Source: Glaciihabitans sp.
GTDB taxonomy: Bacteria > Actinomycetota > Actinomycetes > Actinomycetales > Microbacteriaceae
Assembly (NCBI GenBank): GCA_025463785.1
Contig: JAODBD010000003.1
Location: forward strand, 186,001-250,000
Length of the DNA stretch: 64,000 bases
Direction: 5' to 3'
How positions within the stretch are numbered: position 1 is the stretch's first letter; each line of letters opens with the position of its first letter. A model generated the notes under the pieces. It made no database searches, was not told the origin of the DNA, and saw nothing but the letters and a program-made list of their open reading frames with translations. Positions 34,329 through 42,974 of this stretch are shown here, one piece after another. The position numbers and the translations under genes were made by a program.

Positions 34329-34487
34329 GTAACTCTTTCTAAGAGTAGGAAGATTCTCGCCTTCGCGGGGGTTGGCGTGGTCGCCTCCACGTTGCTCCTC
34401 GCCACACCGGCGCTAGCAGAAGGGTCCTGGAGTTCGAGCATGTCCAACACGAGGCCCGGGTTCAATTCTCGCTCCTGGCAGGTGTGA
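34329..34487 (+). pseudogene. remnant of a small secreted peptide gene
   Basis: The frame reads SKSRKILAFAGVGVV, then ASTLLLATPALA and EGSWSSSMSNTRPGFNSRSW, then stops. This is a textbook signal peptide with cleavage after ALA and the start of a Trp/Ser-rich mature part, reminiscent of small secreted proteins linked to ABC transporters (lactococcin 972-like style). There is no start codon. AGGA (34317-34320) stands at the right distance from GTA (34329), where a GTG would be expected, so the start seems mutated. The mature part is cut short at 22 residues. Likely a dead bacteriocin-like or signalling peptide gene. Confidence 0.45.
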
Positions 34488-34545
34488 TGTCTCAGGACAT
34501 CGGTGACACTTCGTGCGTCCGGGCACTGAGTGTCCACTCGGCCCG

Positions 34546-34984
34546 TCAGTTCTTCTTCAGCTCCTCGGCGAGCATCACGATTATGCCGCTGGGACCGCGG
34601 ATGTAGGCGAGCTTGTAGACATCCTCATAGGTCGCCACGCCGCGAAGTGGACGGCAGCCGTGTTTCGCGGCTATCTCGAGGGCCTTGTCGATGTCGTCGA
34701 CTGAGAAGGCGACGCGGTGCATGCCAATATCGTTGGGACGAGCCGGCTGCGACTCGATCGCTTCGGGGTGGATGTACTCGAAGAGCTCGATGCGACCGTG
34801 ACCGTCTGGCGTCTGGAGCATCGCAATCTTGGCGTGGTTGCCATCAAGGCCGACGGCGGTGTCTGTCCACTCACCACTGACTGTGTCGCGGCCTAATAAC
34901 CGTGAGGCCGAGGTCGGTGAAAAAGGAGATCGTTGCGTCGAGGTCGCGAACGGCGATGCCAACATTCTCAAGCTTGATGGACAT
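34546..34984 (-). pseudogene. VOC/glyoxalase-family protein, frameshifted
   Basis: Starting at ATG 34984, the frame reads SIKLENVGIAVRDLDATISF and FFTDLGLTVI, the usual first strand-helix unit of VOC proteins. At about 34892-34896 an extra base (ATTAGGCC where ATTGGCC is expected) shifts the frame. The rest is intact in the new frame: GRDTVSGEWTDTAVGLDG, RIELFEYIHPEA, NDIGMHRVAFSVDD and YIRGPSGIIVMLAEEL with the C-terminal metal-site glutamate. Joined, it is a normal VOC protein of about 145 residues. It is either recently inactivated or a sequencing error. Confidence 0.75.
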
Positions 34985-35355
34985 GCGTTTCATGCTACCG
35001 AGCCGGGCCGACTGCCTCCGGGGGCAAGCCTGGATTCGATAGTTCGACGCAGTTCCAGGCCGGCCAGCTGATGACTCTGGCGAAGCGGGTCCCCGGCGGC
35101 GCGGGTCCGCTGCGCGAAGCCCTCGGATATCTCACATGAAACCCGGACAAGTTGCCGAACAACGCAGTCCATCTCGACGTATCTACCGGCAACCCCATCA
35201 TCCTGTCGCTAATCACCGTCACCATGCCGGTGATCCTTGGCGGTTCCTTCGCCATGCAGTTGACGAGACATGATGGACACCCGCAGCCTTGCCCTCACCT
35301 GCGACTCCGTCGAATCGATTGTTCACGGCGAGCAATAGGGGATTACTCTGCCCCT
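34985..35355. other. gap after the frameshifted VOC gene
   Basis: About 370 bases with no supported gene. Frames on both strands are short and arginine/proline-rich without family resemblance. Confidence 0.4.
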
Positions 35356-35745
35356 GTGAGTGAGATGGAGCCGCAGAAGCGCACGAAGAACGAAGTCGCG
35401 CCCAGACACATCCCGCAAGAGGTCGTGCCGGTGCCATTCGACGAAGTGCGCGACTTCGTGCGTGACGCGCTGAGGGGAACAAGCCTCGTAGACCCTGTTG
35501 CGAGCGCGCTCTCCGGCTGGGCATTCTTTGAGGCGCGTCTTCGGTTTACTCCGGTGGATGCTACGCACACGCGCATCGAGCTTGACGTGGCCGGGACAGT
35601 GCGTGGTGCGGAAACCCTGTTGTTCGTTCAGCGCCGGGGTGAGATCGACCGCTTCTTCGTCGCCATCCAGGACGAGTTGGATCGTCGCGAACGGTGGCGA
35701 CCGCAGCTGCCCACCGGTCGAGCGTCCATCGAAGGCACCGACTGA
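35356..35745 (+). CDS. hypothetical protein
   Basis: The GTG at 35356 (or ATG at 35365) gives about 129 residues; the longer upstream frame has poor codon use. Alternating strands (FFEARLRFTPVDATHTRIELDV) and a C-terminal helix (RRGEIDRFFVAIQDELDRRERW) suggest a small SRPBCC-like or START-like fold. I do not recognise the family. It lies alone between the accessory region and the arsR operon. Confidence 0.5.
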   Translation: MSEMEPQKRTKNEVAPRHIPQEVVPVPFDEVRDFVRDALRGTSLVDPVASALSGWAFFEARLRFTPVDATHTRIELDVAGTVRGAETLLFVQRRGEIDRFFVAIQDELDRRERWRPQLPTGRASIEGTD

Positions 35746-35806
35746 ACCACGAAGCGCTACAGTCCGTCGGCTCGGTGCAGGAACCGCCGCTCATCGAGAA
35801 GGCGAG

Positions 35807-36268
35807 TCATGCGAGGTAGTTGCCGAGAGCCTTGAGCAACCCGCGTGTGCCTGCCTCGCGCCCTGTGCCGTCGGCCCAGAACTGGTCGAAGAAGAGGCCG
35901 AACTCGGCGTGTGTGAATCGGGTGCCGGCGTCGATCGGTTCAAACTCCAACGACGCCACCGACGTCGACATGTGCACCCCGTCGAGCCACATGTCGTACG
36001 TCGTCACGATGCGCGCGTGCTCGACGATGTCGGTGTATGTGGCCTCGTACCGCGACACCGGACCGTTGTGAAACTTGCCCTCGGCGACATCCCGTCCGCC
36101 GACGAGGAAGTCGAACGCCCACTCTCGAGCCTCGATTGCGTCGCCGGCACCCCACCAGCTCAGCTTCTGGTCCTCCTCGGCGAAAGCGTCCCAGACGCGC
36201 TCGACAGGGACGGGGTAGTCGCGGGTGAGGACAAACTCGGCACGCGCGAGTCGGCGTTGGATCGTCAC
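35807..36268 (-). CDS. SRPBCC/AHSA1-domain protein
   Basis: A 153-residue Aha1/START-like protein: LTRDYPVPVERVWDAFAEE is the typical first strand and helix, then LSWWGAG, FDFLVGGRDV, YEATYTDIVEHARIVTTYDM, and the C-terminal helix. It is the third gene of an arsR - DHFR-like - SRPBCC operon, an arrangement common in actinobacteria. The ArsR protein probably controls it. The ligand is unknown. Confidence 0.88.
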   Translation of the reverse strand: MTIQRRLARAEFVLTRDYPVPVERVWDAFAEEDQKLSWWGAGDAIEAREWAFDFLVGGRDVAEGKFHNGPVSRYEATYTDIVEHARIVTTYDMWLDGVHMSTSVASLEFEPIDAGTRFTHAEFGLFFDQFWADGTGREAGTRGLLKALGNYLA

Positions 36269-36278
36269 GTTTTGCGTC

Positions 36279-36923
36279 CTAACGTGTCAAGGTAACGTGG
36301 ATCGTGCCGCTCTCGGCCACTTCCGTCGTCACCCTGTGGGTGAGTTCGAAGCCGTGCAGATCGTCCCACAGTCGGTTGCCCCGGCCGAGGAAGATCGGGG
36401 CGACCATGAGGTGCAGGTCGTCGACCAGGCCGGCGCGCAGGAAGTCGCGCGCAGTGCCGTACCCACCGCCCACCCGTACGTCCAGGCCGCTGGCAGCTTC
36501 GGTCGCCTCCGCGAGCACATCCTCGACTGCGGCGTTGCGGAATTCGAACGTCGTTCCGCCCTCCATCGGGATCGACGGACGCGGCGCCGTGTGGGTGAGG
36601 ACGTAGACCGGACTGCCGAACGGCGGCTCGTCACCCCACCAACCCTTCCAGTCCGCGTCGTCGGGAAACGAGTGCAGGCCGAACATCCCCGCGCCCATGA
36701 TCTCGGAGCCGACGCCCTCGGAGAACGCGATGGCGTATCGATCATCGACGCCGGTCGTGCCGGCGCCGCTGGTGTCCCCGAAGACGCGCTCCCGGAACGT
36801 GCGGGTCGCGCTGTAGGCCGCCGTGAGACGCCCCCAGTCGTCACCCATCGGATTTTCGGGTGTCGCATCGGCCGGCGTGCAGCCGTCCAGCGAGACGAAC
36901 AGGTCCATGCGAACGCGGGTCAT
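36279..36923 (-). CDS. dihydrofolate reductase-family (RibD C-terminal-like) protein
   Basis: A 214-residue protein starting VRMDLFVSLDGCTPAD, with MGAGMFGL, PVYVLTHTAPRPSIPMEGGT, VRVGGGYGTARDFLRAGLVDDLHL and VAPIFLGRGNRLWDDL. These are the nucleotide-binding segments of the RibD-C/DHFR-like reductases. It probably reduces a small molecule with NADPH. One base separates it from the arsR stop, and ten bases from the SRPBCC gene. Confidence 0.88.
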   Translation of the reverse strand: MTRVRMDLFVSLDGCTPADATPENPMGDDWGRLTAAYSATRTFRERVFGDTSGAGTTGVDDRYAIAFSEGVGSEIMGAGMFGLHSFPDDADWKGWWGDEPPFGSPVYVLTHTAPRPSIPMEGGTTFEFRNAAVEDVLAEATEAASGLDVRVGGGYGTARDFLRAGLVDDLHLMVAPIFLGRGNRLWDDLHGFELTHRVTTEVAESGTIHVTLTR

Positions 36924-36924
36924 G

Positions 36925-37263
36925 TCAGTTTTCCTCCGGGATAGTACGGACCAGGTGGATGCCGAGCCGGTCGGCCTGGTCCTCGGCTGGGGTTCGTTGC
37001 TCGCCGAGCCACAGGTGCAGGACGTCGAGGGCGCCCGGGCGCAGATTCACGGTGCGGACGCGTCCGTGTTTCTGCGAGGTGACCAGTCCCGCGTTCTCGA
37101 GAATGCCGAGGTGCTGCAGGAGCGACGGCAACGCCATCGAGAACGGCGCCGCCAGCTCGGAAACGACGGCTGGGGACTTCGCCAACCGTTCCACGATGGC
37201 GCGACGCGTCGGATCCGCGAGAGCGCGAAGCACGCCGTCGAGCTCCTCGTGATACCTAGGCAC
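36925..37263 (-). CDS. ArsR-family transcriptional regulator
   Basis: The GTG at 37263 gives a standard 112-residue ArsR protein. The sequence LDGVLRALADPTRRAIVERL, then VSELAAPFSMALPSLLQHLGIL and AGLVTSQKHGRVRTVNL, is the winged helix-turn-helix. The longer frame to 37410 adds a segment without similarity. No metal-binding cysteines are visible, so it is of the SRPBCC-linked, non-metal type. It leads the three-gene operon and probably represses it. Confidence 0.88.
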   Translation of the reverse strand: MPRYHEELDGVLRALADPTRRAIVERLAKSPAVVSELAAPFSMALPSLLQHLGILENAGLVTSQKHGRVRTVNLRPGALDVLHLWLGEQRTPAEDQADRLGIHLVRTIPEEN

Positions 37264-37471
37264 ATGCCTAACTATTATTCGAAGGCAGGAATTTGTCAAT
37301 CGCTGAGTAAAGAACTCGAGGGATAAAGGCCGAGAAATCTCCGGAAATAGTGGATTTGTTGTCGACTCGGGGGTGCGAGGGGTGCATTTGGCCGACATTG
37401 TTTCGGACACATTTCGTCGCAGTGAAGACGTCGAGCTTTCGTACCTGCGCTCGGCTCAAAGGTCTAGTCTC

Positions 37472-37489
37472 CAAAACAACCAGTTTTTG
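37472..37489. promoter_or_regulatory. inverted repeat before the M20 operon
   Basis: CAAAA (37472-37476) and TTTTG (37485-37489) flank an 8-nt spacer, in an A/T-rich patch 29 nt before the M20 start. The position suits an operator for the GntR/FCD regulator encoded second in the operon. Confidence 0.4.
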
Positions 37490-37517
37490 TTTCTTTACCT
37501 CCTAACCCGGAGTCCGA

Positions 37518-38786
37518 ATGGACAAGCTTGACGCCGCGATTGACGCGCTATTTCCACGAGCACTCGAAGTCCTCGAGCGGCTGGTCTCAAACGCAAGCAC
37601 GATCGGAAACGAGTCGGGCGCCCAGGAAGCCTTTGCCGGTGAACTCGAAAGAGCCGGGTTCGCTGTTACGCGGCTCGAAATCCCGGAGTCCATTGCGAGC
37701 GACCCGGATGCGGGAATTCCAATTGTTTCGTACGAACATCGCTACGACATTGTCGGGCAGCGCGGGCCCTCCGATGCCTCGCGGACAATCATCCTGAACG
37801 GGCACATGGACGTCGTCCCGGCCGATGACGCCAGTCGCTGGACCTCGCCGCCGTTCGAGCCGACGGTCGTCGACGGCTGGCTCGTCGGCCGCGGTGCCGG
37901 CGACATGAAGGCCGGCTTTGCCGCTGGACTGCTCGCGCTCTGGGCGCTCGACGAAATATCGCCAGGCTGGATGACCGGTGGGCTGTCGTTCGTGGCCGCC
38001 ATCGAAGAAGAGGCCACGGGCAACGGCACCCTGGCCTCCGTGCGTGCCGGCTACACCGCCGATGCGGCGGTCCTGCTCGAACCAACGGACCTCGACATCC
38101 TGCTCGGCGGCATCAGCCTGATCTGGATTTCGATCGAGGTCGACGGTCTCGCCGGCCATGCGGAAGCCGCAATGGAGTCGGTCAACCCGATTCTCGGAGC
38201 TTATTCGGTGATCGCCGCCCTGCAGTCCCTCGAGGCTGAGATGAACGCGGCGCACGTCTCGGGTGACGGTGCTGATGCCGCATTTGCGGCGACGACTCAC
38301 CCGTACAACGTCAACATCGGTCGCGTGCTCGCGGGCGACTGGGCATCGTCGGTCCCCGCGATCGCGCGACTCGAGGTGCGGGTCGGCCACCCGGGCACGT
38401 GGACAAGCGACGAAGCATTCGAGCGTGTGAAGGCAGCCGTCGGATCAGCCCTGGCCGGCGATGCGTGGTTTGCAGCGCATCCACCGCGGTTCACGATGAC
38501 GGGCTATCGCGCGCAGCGTTATCTCCAGGATGAGACCGCAGCCGTCGTCACACGACTGGGGGATGCGCACGCCGAAGTGCACGGTGTCCAGCCGAATCGA
38601 GTCACCCTTGGCTCGACGACTGACGGCCGCTTCTACGTAAACCAGGCAGGAATGCCGACTCTCGCGTACGGACCGCGCACCCGCAATATGCACGGAACCG
38701 ATGAGGCGGTTGAGCTGGCGAGCATCGTTCAATGCGCCAAGGTCGTTGCCCGCTTTCTCGCGGGGTGGTATGGGGCGGCGTCGTGA
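37518..38786 (+). CDS. M20-family amidohydrolase (ArgE/DapE-like deacylase)
   Basis: A 422-residue zinc hydrolase. Metal-binding motifs are NGHMDVVP (His, Asp), GRGAGDMKAG (bridging Asp), AAIEEEATGNG (catalytic and metal Glu), VLLEPTDL, and a C-terminal His in RNMHGTDE. A dimerisation domain covers about 205-320. It belongs to the ArgE/succinyl-diaminopimelate desuccinylase group and removes acyl groups from amines. GGAG lies eight nt before the ATG. It overlaps the GntR regulator gene by GTGA, and the operon also encodes an alpha/beta hydrolase and an APC permease, pointing to catabolism of an imported N-acylated compound. Confidence 0.9.
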   Translation: MDKLDAAIDALFPRALEVLERLVSNASTIGNESGAQEAFAGELERAGFAVTRLEIPESIASDPDAGIPIVSYEHRYDIVGQRGPSDASRTIILNGHMDVVPADDASRWTSPPFEPTVVDGWLVGRGAGDMKAGFAAGLLALWALDEISPGWMTGGLSFVAAIEEEATGNGTLASVRAGYTADAAVLLEPTDLDILLGGISLIWISIEVDGLAGHAEAAMESVNPILGAYSVIAALQSLEAEMNAAHVSGDGADAAFAATTHPYNVNIGRVLAGDWASSVPAIARLEVRVGHPGTWTSDEAFERVKAAVGSALAGDAWFAAHPPRFTMTGYRAQRYLQDETAAVVTRLGDAHAEVHGVQPNRVTLGSTTDGRFYVNQAGMPTLAYGPRTRNMHGTDEAVELASIVQCAKVVARFLAGWYGAAS

Positions 38787-39538
38787 GCGCCGACCCGGAT
38801 GACGCCATCATCGCGCTCCGACCGCTGATCGCGGAATCCGCTGCAGCTCGCATCGCCGACCGCTTCGTCACCGCGTTTTCGCTCGGGCAATTCGTTGTGG
38901 GCCAGCGCTTGCCCACGATTTCGGAACTTGCCAAGCTGCTGGAGGTCAGCCCGACGACAGTGCGCGAGGCCCTCGCCAGGCTCGCGTCGCTCGGCTATGT
39001 CTCGGTTCAGCGCGGGCGCAACGGCGGAACGTTCGTCACCTCGCAGTGGGGGCCGGCATCCGATTCGATGGTGCGCCGCGCCCTCGAGCCGGGCTGGAAC
39101 CAACTCGAGGTCACTCTCGACTTCCGCTCCCTGATCGAGCAGCAGATCGCCCGCACGGCAGCGGTTCGCCACACCGTCGACGACGCCAGGCGGATCGTGC
39201 AGGCGGTTCGGGGGTATGAGGCCGCAGACGATGACCGGAAGGCCTCTGGCCAGGCCGACCTCGAACTCCACCAGATCATTGCTGCTGCGACCCAGAATCC
39301 GCAGCTCGCCGACCTCAGCCTCCGCATCCGCCGGGATGTATCGCTCGGCTTCGAGATGGAGCCATACAACGCCGACGTGCGAGCGCGAGCCATTGCACAG
39401 CACAGGGGTCTGGCGCGCGCGATTCTCGATCGCCAGCCCGATGAGGCTGCGCGCCTTGCGGGCGAACACTTCTCACTCACATCCGAGACGCTGCGCTCCC
39501 TCCACGCGCGCGTCGACCACGACGACACATCCAACTAA
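38783..39538 (+). CDS. GntR-family regulator with FCD domain
   Basis: The GTG at 38783, overlapping the M20 stop, gives 251 residues. The GntR winged helix (FSLGQFVVGQRLPTISELAK, VSPTTVREALARLASLGYVS, RGRNGGTFV) covers about 30-100. The all-helical FCD effector domain covers about 105-245, with LHQIIAAATQNPQL and the metal-site histidine of AQHRGLARAI. It probably represses the operon until the substrate or a product binds. Confidence 0.9.
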   Translation: MSADPDDAIIALRPLIAESAAARIADRFVTAFSLGQFVVGQRLPTISELAKLLEVSPTTVREALARLASLGYVSVQRGRNGGTFVTSQWGPASDSMVRRALEPGWNQLEVTLDFRSLIEQQIARTAAVRHTVDDARRIVQAVRGYEAADDDRKASGQADLELHQIIAAATQNPQLADLSLRIRRDVSLGFEMEPYNADVRARAIAQHRGLARAILDRQPDEAARLAGEHFSLTSETLRSLHARVDHDDTSN

Positions 39539-39548
39539 GGAGACAGCC

Positions 39549-40358
39549 ATGCCTTTTATCCAAGTCAATGGAATCTCGATCAATTACGCGATCGATGGCG
39601 ACGGCGACGAAACCGTCCTACTCATCAACGGCCTCGCGGATGATCTCGAAACCTGGGCCTACCAGGTTCCCGCTCTCCTCGAGGCCGGTTACCGCGTCGT
39701 CCGGTTCGACAACCGTGGGATCGGTAAGACCGACAAGCCGGTCGGGCCGTATGGCACCCAGCTCATGGCCGATGACGCCAAGGCCCTCGCGGATGCGCTC
39801 GACCTCGGCAGCTACCACGTGATGGGGGTATCGATGGGAGGGATGATCGCCCAGCGGTTCGCTCTCAGCTATCCGGATGTCGTGAAGACACTCACACTCG
39901 CGAGCACCTACGCCGCACCGGGACCCTTCTGTACCCGGATGTTCTCGATGTGGGCCGATACCGCCCAGGTCATGGGGGTGCCGCAGGTCATGCGCGACGT
40001 CACCCTGTGGGCGTTCACCCTGGATTTCTTCCAGTCTCGCGGTGACGAGCTGGCCGAATTCGAGACGGCGATGCGATTCATGGACCAGCCCGTGCACGCG
40101 TACCTGGCTCAGCTCGCCGTGATCCAGAACCACGACGAGACCGCGAATCTCGCCGCGCTGAAGATGCCGACGCTGGTGCTGACGGGCGAGAACGACATCC
40201 TCATTCCGACCGCACTTTCCCACGAACTGCACGAGCTCATTCCTGGCTCGATCTGGCGCACCACCCCAGGCGGCCATGGCTGCATCTGGGAACACCCCGA
40301 CGAGTTCAACTCTGCCTTCGTCGGTTTCCTCCGCGAGCACGAAAGGACCACAGCATGA
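39549..40358 (+). CDS. alpha/beta hydrolase
   Basis: A 269-residue hydrolase with AAGGAG seven nt before the ATG. It has the oxyanion strand LLINGLADD, RFDNRGIGKTD, the nucleophile elbow GVSMGG (Ser near 97), the acid in LTGENDILIP and the catalytic histidine in PGGHGCIWEHP. This is the carboxylesterase/lactonase style found in 3-oxoadipate enol-lactonase relatives. The stop overlaps the permease start (ATGA). In this operon it would hydrolyse an ester or amide of the imported compound. Confidence 0.9.
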   Translation: MPFIQVNGISINYAIDGDGDETVLLINGLADDLETWAYQVPALLEAGYRVVRFDNRGIGKTDKPVGPYGTQLMADDAKALADALDLGSYHVMGVSMGGMIAQRFALSYPDVVKTLTLASTYAAPGPFCTRMFSMWADTAQVMGVPQVMRDVTLWAFTLDFFQSRGDELAEFETAMRFMDQPVHAYLAQLAVIQNHDETANLAALKMPTLVLTGENDILIPTALSHELHELIPGSIWRTTPGGHGCIWEHPDEFNSAFVGFLREHERTTA

Positions 40359-41824
40359 CGACCATCGCCTCACCCGACACAAGCCCCATCCTCAACAGCA
40401 AGAAACTCGGCCTGCTCGGCGTAATCATGCCGGGCCTCGCGCAAATTGCGCCGGCCTTCAACCTGTTCTTCACCACGGGCGTCATTGCCGTTTACGCCGG
40501 TGCGGCCGTTCCGCTCGTGTTTCTCATTTCGACGGTCGGATTTCTGGCGACGGGCCTGAGCCTCGCGCAGTTCTCGAGCGTCTACCCGAGTTCCGGATCG
40601 TTCGTCACCTACATCAGTCGAACGTTCGGGGCTGCAGCGGGAACAGCGACCGGCGTCATCACCATCGTCGGTTACATCGTCACCTTCGCCGGCATCTACA
40701 TCTACGTCGGTGACTACATCGTGACGACGGTGTTCCAGGTGACGGGTGCGCACACGGCCCTCACCATCATCACGACGATCGTCTACGGGATCATCGTTAC
40801 GGTTCCCGTCATCATCGGCTTGCAGTTCGGCGTCCGGGTCACGATCGTGCTCTACCTGATCGAGGTCGTCGTGCTCCTGGTCATCATGATCGCGGTTCTG
40901 TCGCAGGGTGGCACTCACGGGCTGACCGCTGCGCCATTCACCTGGCCGTCTGGCGCCAGCGCGACGAATATCTTTGTGGCCTTCAGCCTCGCGGTCGTCG
41001 CGTTCGGAGGATTCGAGGCGTCTGCACCGCTCGCCGAGGAGACCTCGAATCCGCGACGGAACGTTCCCATCGCGCTCGTCGGCTCGGTGCTGATCAGCGG
41101 CATCATCTACGTCTTTGGCTCGTGGGCGGCCGTTGCCGCGTTCGGCAACAACGGGACGGCGCTGTCGAAGGACGGCAACCCGTTCGCGACCGCCGCATCC
41201 CAGTTCCTGCACATCGCGCTGCCGGTGATGGTTCCGATTCTGGCCACGGTGTTCCTGGTCAGCGTCACGAGCTCATACATCGCCGCGAACACGCAGACCG
41301 CGCGCGTGATCTTCGCCGGCGCCCGCGGGGGACTGTGGCCCAAGGGGCTCAGCACGATGCAGAAGCGATTCAAGACACCGTGGACCGCGGCCATCGCCTT
41401 CGTCGCGCCGAGCATCGTGATCGGGGTGCTGTCGACGATCTTCACGGCCCCCGGAACCGCTGTGGGATTCCTGCCGACGCTCGGGATCTTCGGCGTCGTC
41501 GTGATGTACACCGTCACGAACGTCGCACTCTTCGTGCAGTACTTCCGGCTCCGCGCCAAGGGCGTGCGCAAGAACCCGTTCCTGTGGCTGGTCGTACCTG
41601 TGATCGGGGTGCTCGTGCTTGCCATTCCGATCTGGGGCAATCTACGTCCATTCCAGGGCGGGGCGTTCGACTGGCTTCCATTGCTCTCAATCGGACTCAT
41701 TGTGCTCGGAGTGATCTACACGGTGGTGCTCGCCGTGACTCGACCAAGCGTCCTGCGGAACGCGCCCGCCCTGCTCGAGGGCGAAGAATCGATCCACACA
41801 GATCCAGTGCCGCCGACGGTCTGA
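40355..41824 (+). CDS. APC-superfamily amino acid/amine permease
   Basis: A 489-residue permease with about twelve helices. The unwound TM1 has GVIMPGLAQIAPAFNLFF, and FSSVYPSSGSFVTYISRTFG and FGGFEASAPLAEETSNPRRNVP (TM6 and following loop) are the family signature. It imports an amino acid or amine with protons or sodium. It closes the M20 - gntR - hydrolase - permease operon. Confidence 0.92.
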   Translation: MTTIASPDTSPILNSKKLGLLGVIMPGLAQIAPAFNLFFTTGVIAVYAGAAVPLVFLISTVGFLATGLSLAQFSSVYPSSGSFVTYISRTFGAAAGTATGVITIVGYIVTFAGIYIYVGDYIVTTVFQVTGAHTALTIITTIVYGIIVTVPVIIGLQFGVRVTIVLYLIEVVVLLVIMIAVLSQGGTHGLTAAPFTWPSGASATNIFVAFSLAVVAFGGFEASAPLAEETSNPRRNVPIALVGSVLISGIIYVFGSWAAVAAFGNNGTALSKDGNPFATAASQFLHIALPVMVPILATVFLVSVTSSYIAANTQTARVIFAGARGGLWPKGLSTMQKRFKTPWTAAIAFVAPSIVIGVLSTIFTAPGTAVGFLPTLGIFGVVVMYTVTNVALFVQYFRLRAKGVRKNPFLWLVVPVIGVLVLAIPIWGNLRPFQGGAFDWLPLLSIGLIVLGVIYTVVLAVTRPSVLRNAPALLEGEESIHTDPVPPTV

Positions 41825-41829
41825 GCGCA

Positions 41830-41865
41830 GGGCTCGCTCGCCAACGTATGTTGGAGGGCGAGCCC
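41830..41865 (+). terminator. hairpin terminator after the permease operon
   Basis: GGGCTCGC (41830-41837) pairs with GCGAGCCC (41858-41865), and an inner stem CCAAC (41841-41845) / GTTGG (41850-41854) closes on GTAT. It lies six nt after the stop of the APC permease gene. Confidence 0.65.
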
Positions 41866-42059
41866 GATGGCTCTCAAGAAGTTGTAGACGGAATCAACGA
41901 GGCTCTGAGGCGCTGGCTGCACTTCCCAGGATCCCAGCCAGCAGCGCTCGTAAACATGGCGGTGAGCAGAGGCGACCGTTTTCCGCCAAGAACCGTCGAC
42001 GGTCGGCCAAAGCAGCAGGCCCGTCCACGCTGACCTCGCCCAGCCGCCACAATAGGTTC

Positions 42060-42950
42060 GTGACTCGCCGCGGCCTCATCCTCTTTGCAGCTCTCGGGGT
42101 TGCGTGGGGCATCCCGTACCTCTTCATCAAAGTGGCGGTCGCCGAGTTGGATCCAGGGATGCTGGTGCTGGCACGATCGGCACTCGCCGCGATTCTGCTG
42201 CTTCCGCTGGCCGTCTTCCGTCACGAAGTCGTTCCCGTGCTGCGTCGGTGGAGGCCGATGCTGGCGTACACCCTCGTGGAAATCGTGCTGCCGTGGTACT
42301 TCCTGAGCTCCGCGGAGCAGCACCTGCCAAGCTCCACCGCGGGACTCCTGCTTGCCGCCGTTCCCCTCGCCGGAGTGGCCGTGGCGTTCGTAATTGGGCG
42401 CCCTGCGCGATTGTCCCCACAAAACTGGCTGGGCATCGCAGTCGGAACGCTGGGAGTCGCCGTACTGGTCGGACTCGACCTCGGGGGATCCGATCTGGTG
42501 AGCGTCGCCGAGATGGCAGTGGTCGTGGTGGGGTACGCGCTCGGCCCGGCGATTCTGTCTCGATGGATGCCGGACGTGCCAGGAGTCGGGATAGTGGCGC
42601 TGTCCCTTGCCGGAGCTGCAGTCGCCTACATCCCGATCGTCGCCCTCACCGGCGGTTGGCCTACCGTCTGGCCGTCGGCGCCGGTGACCATTGCCATCGT
42701 CGCCCTCGCCGTCGTCTGCAGCGCGCTCGCGTTTCTTCTCATGATCGGCCTGATCGCCGAGATTGGGCCGGTGAAGGCGACAACGATCACCTACGTCAAT
42801 CCGGCGGTCGCGATCCTCGCCGGGGTGATTGTGCTTGGGGAGCGGATCACGGTGTGGACGGTCGTTGGGTTTGCCCTGGTGCTCGTTGGTTCGTGGCTCG
42901 TCACGCGACGCCGACAGCAACCTCTCACGCTCCCTGACCCGGAGGGATAG
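42060..42950 (+). CDS. EamA-family (DMT) transporter
   Basis: A 296-residue protein with two five-helix EamA repeats. The first starts LILFAALGVAWGIPYLFIKVA. The second half ends KATTITYVNPAVAILAGVIV and LGERITVWTVVGFALVLVGS, which are family hallmarks. It is a GTG start with no strong ribosome site. Such proteins export metabolites or amino acids; the substrate is unknown. Confidence 0.9.
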   Translation: MTRRGLILFAALGVAWGIPYLFIKVAVAELDPGMLVLARSALAAILLLPLAVFRHEVVPVLRRWRPMLAYTLVEIVLPWYFLSSAEQHLPSSTAGLLLAAVPLAGVAVAFVIGRPARLSPQNWLGIAVGTLGVAVLVGLDLGGSDLVSVAEMAVVVVGYALGPAILSRWMPDVPGVGIVALSLAGAAVAYIPIVALTGGWPTVWPSAPVTIAIVALAVVCSALAFLLMIGLIAEIGPVKATTITYVNPAVAILAGVIVLGERITVWTVVGFALVLVGSWLVTRRRQQPLTLPDPEG

Positions 42951-42974
42951 CGGAGTCGAGTCGGTGAAGGTTGC

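Noticed and set aside
34452-34480. tRNA-like T-arm, CCCGGGTTCAATTCTCG
   Set aside because: The stem mispairs and no acceptor, D or anticodon arm can be built upstream; the peptide reading explains it better.
40370-41212. Minus-strand frame opposite the APC permease
   Set aside because: Highly charged, low-complexity translation of the antisense of membrane helices.
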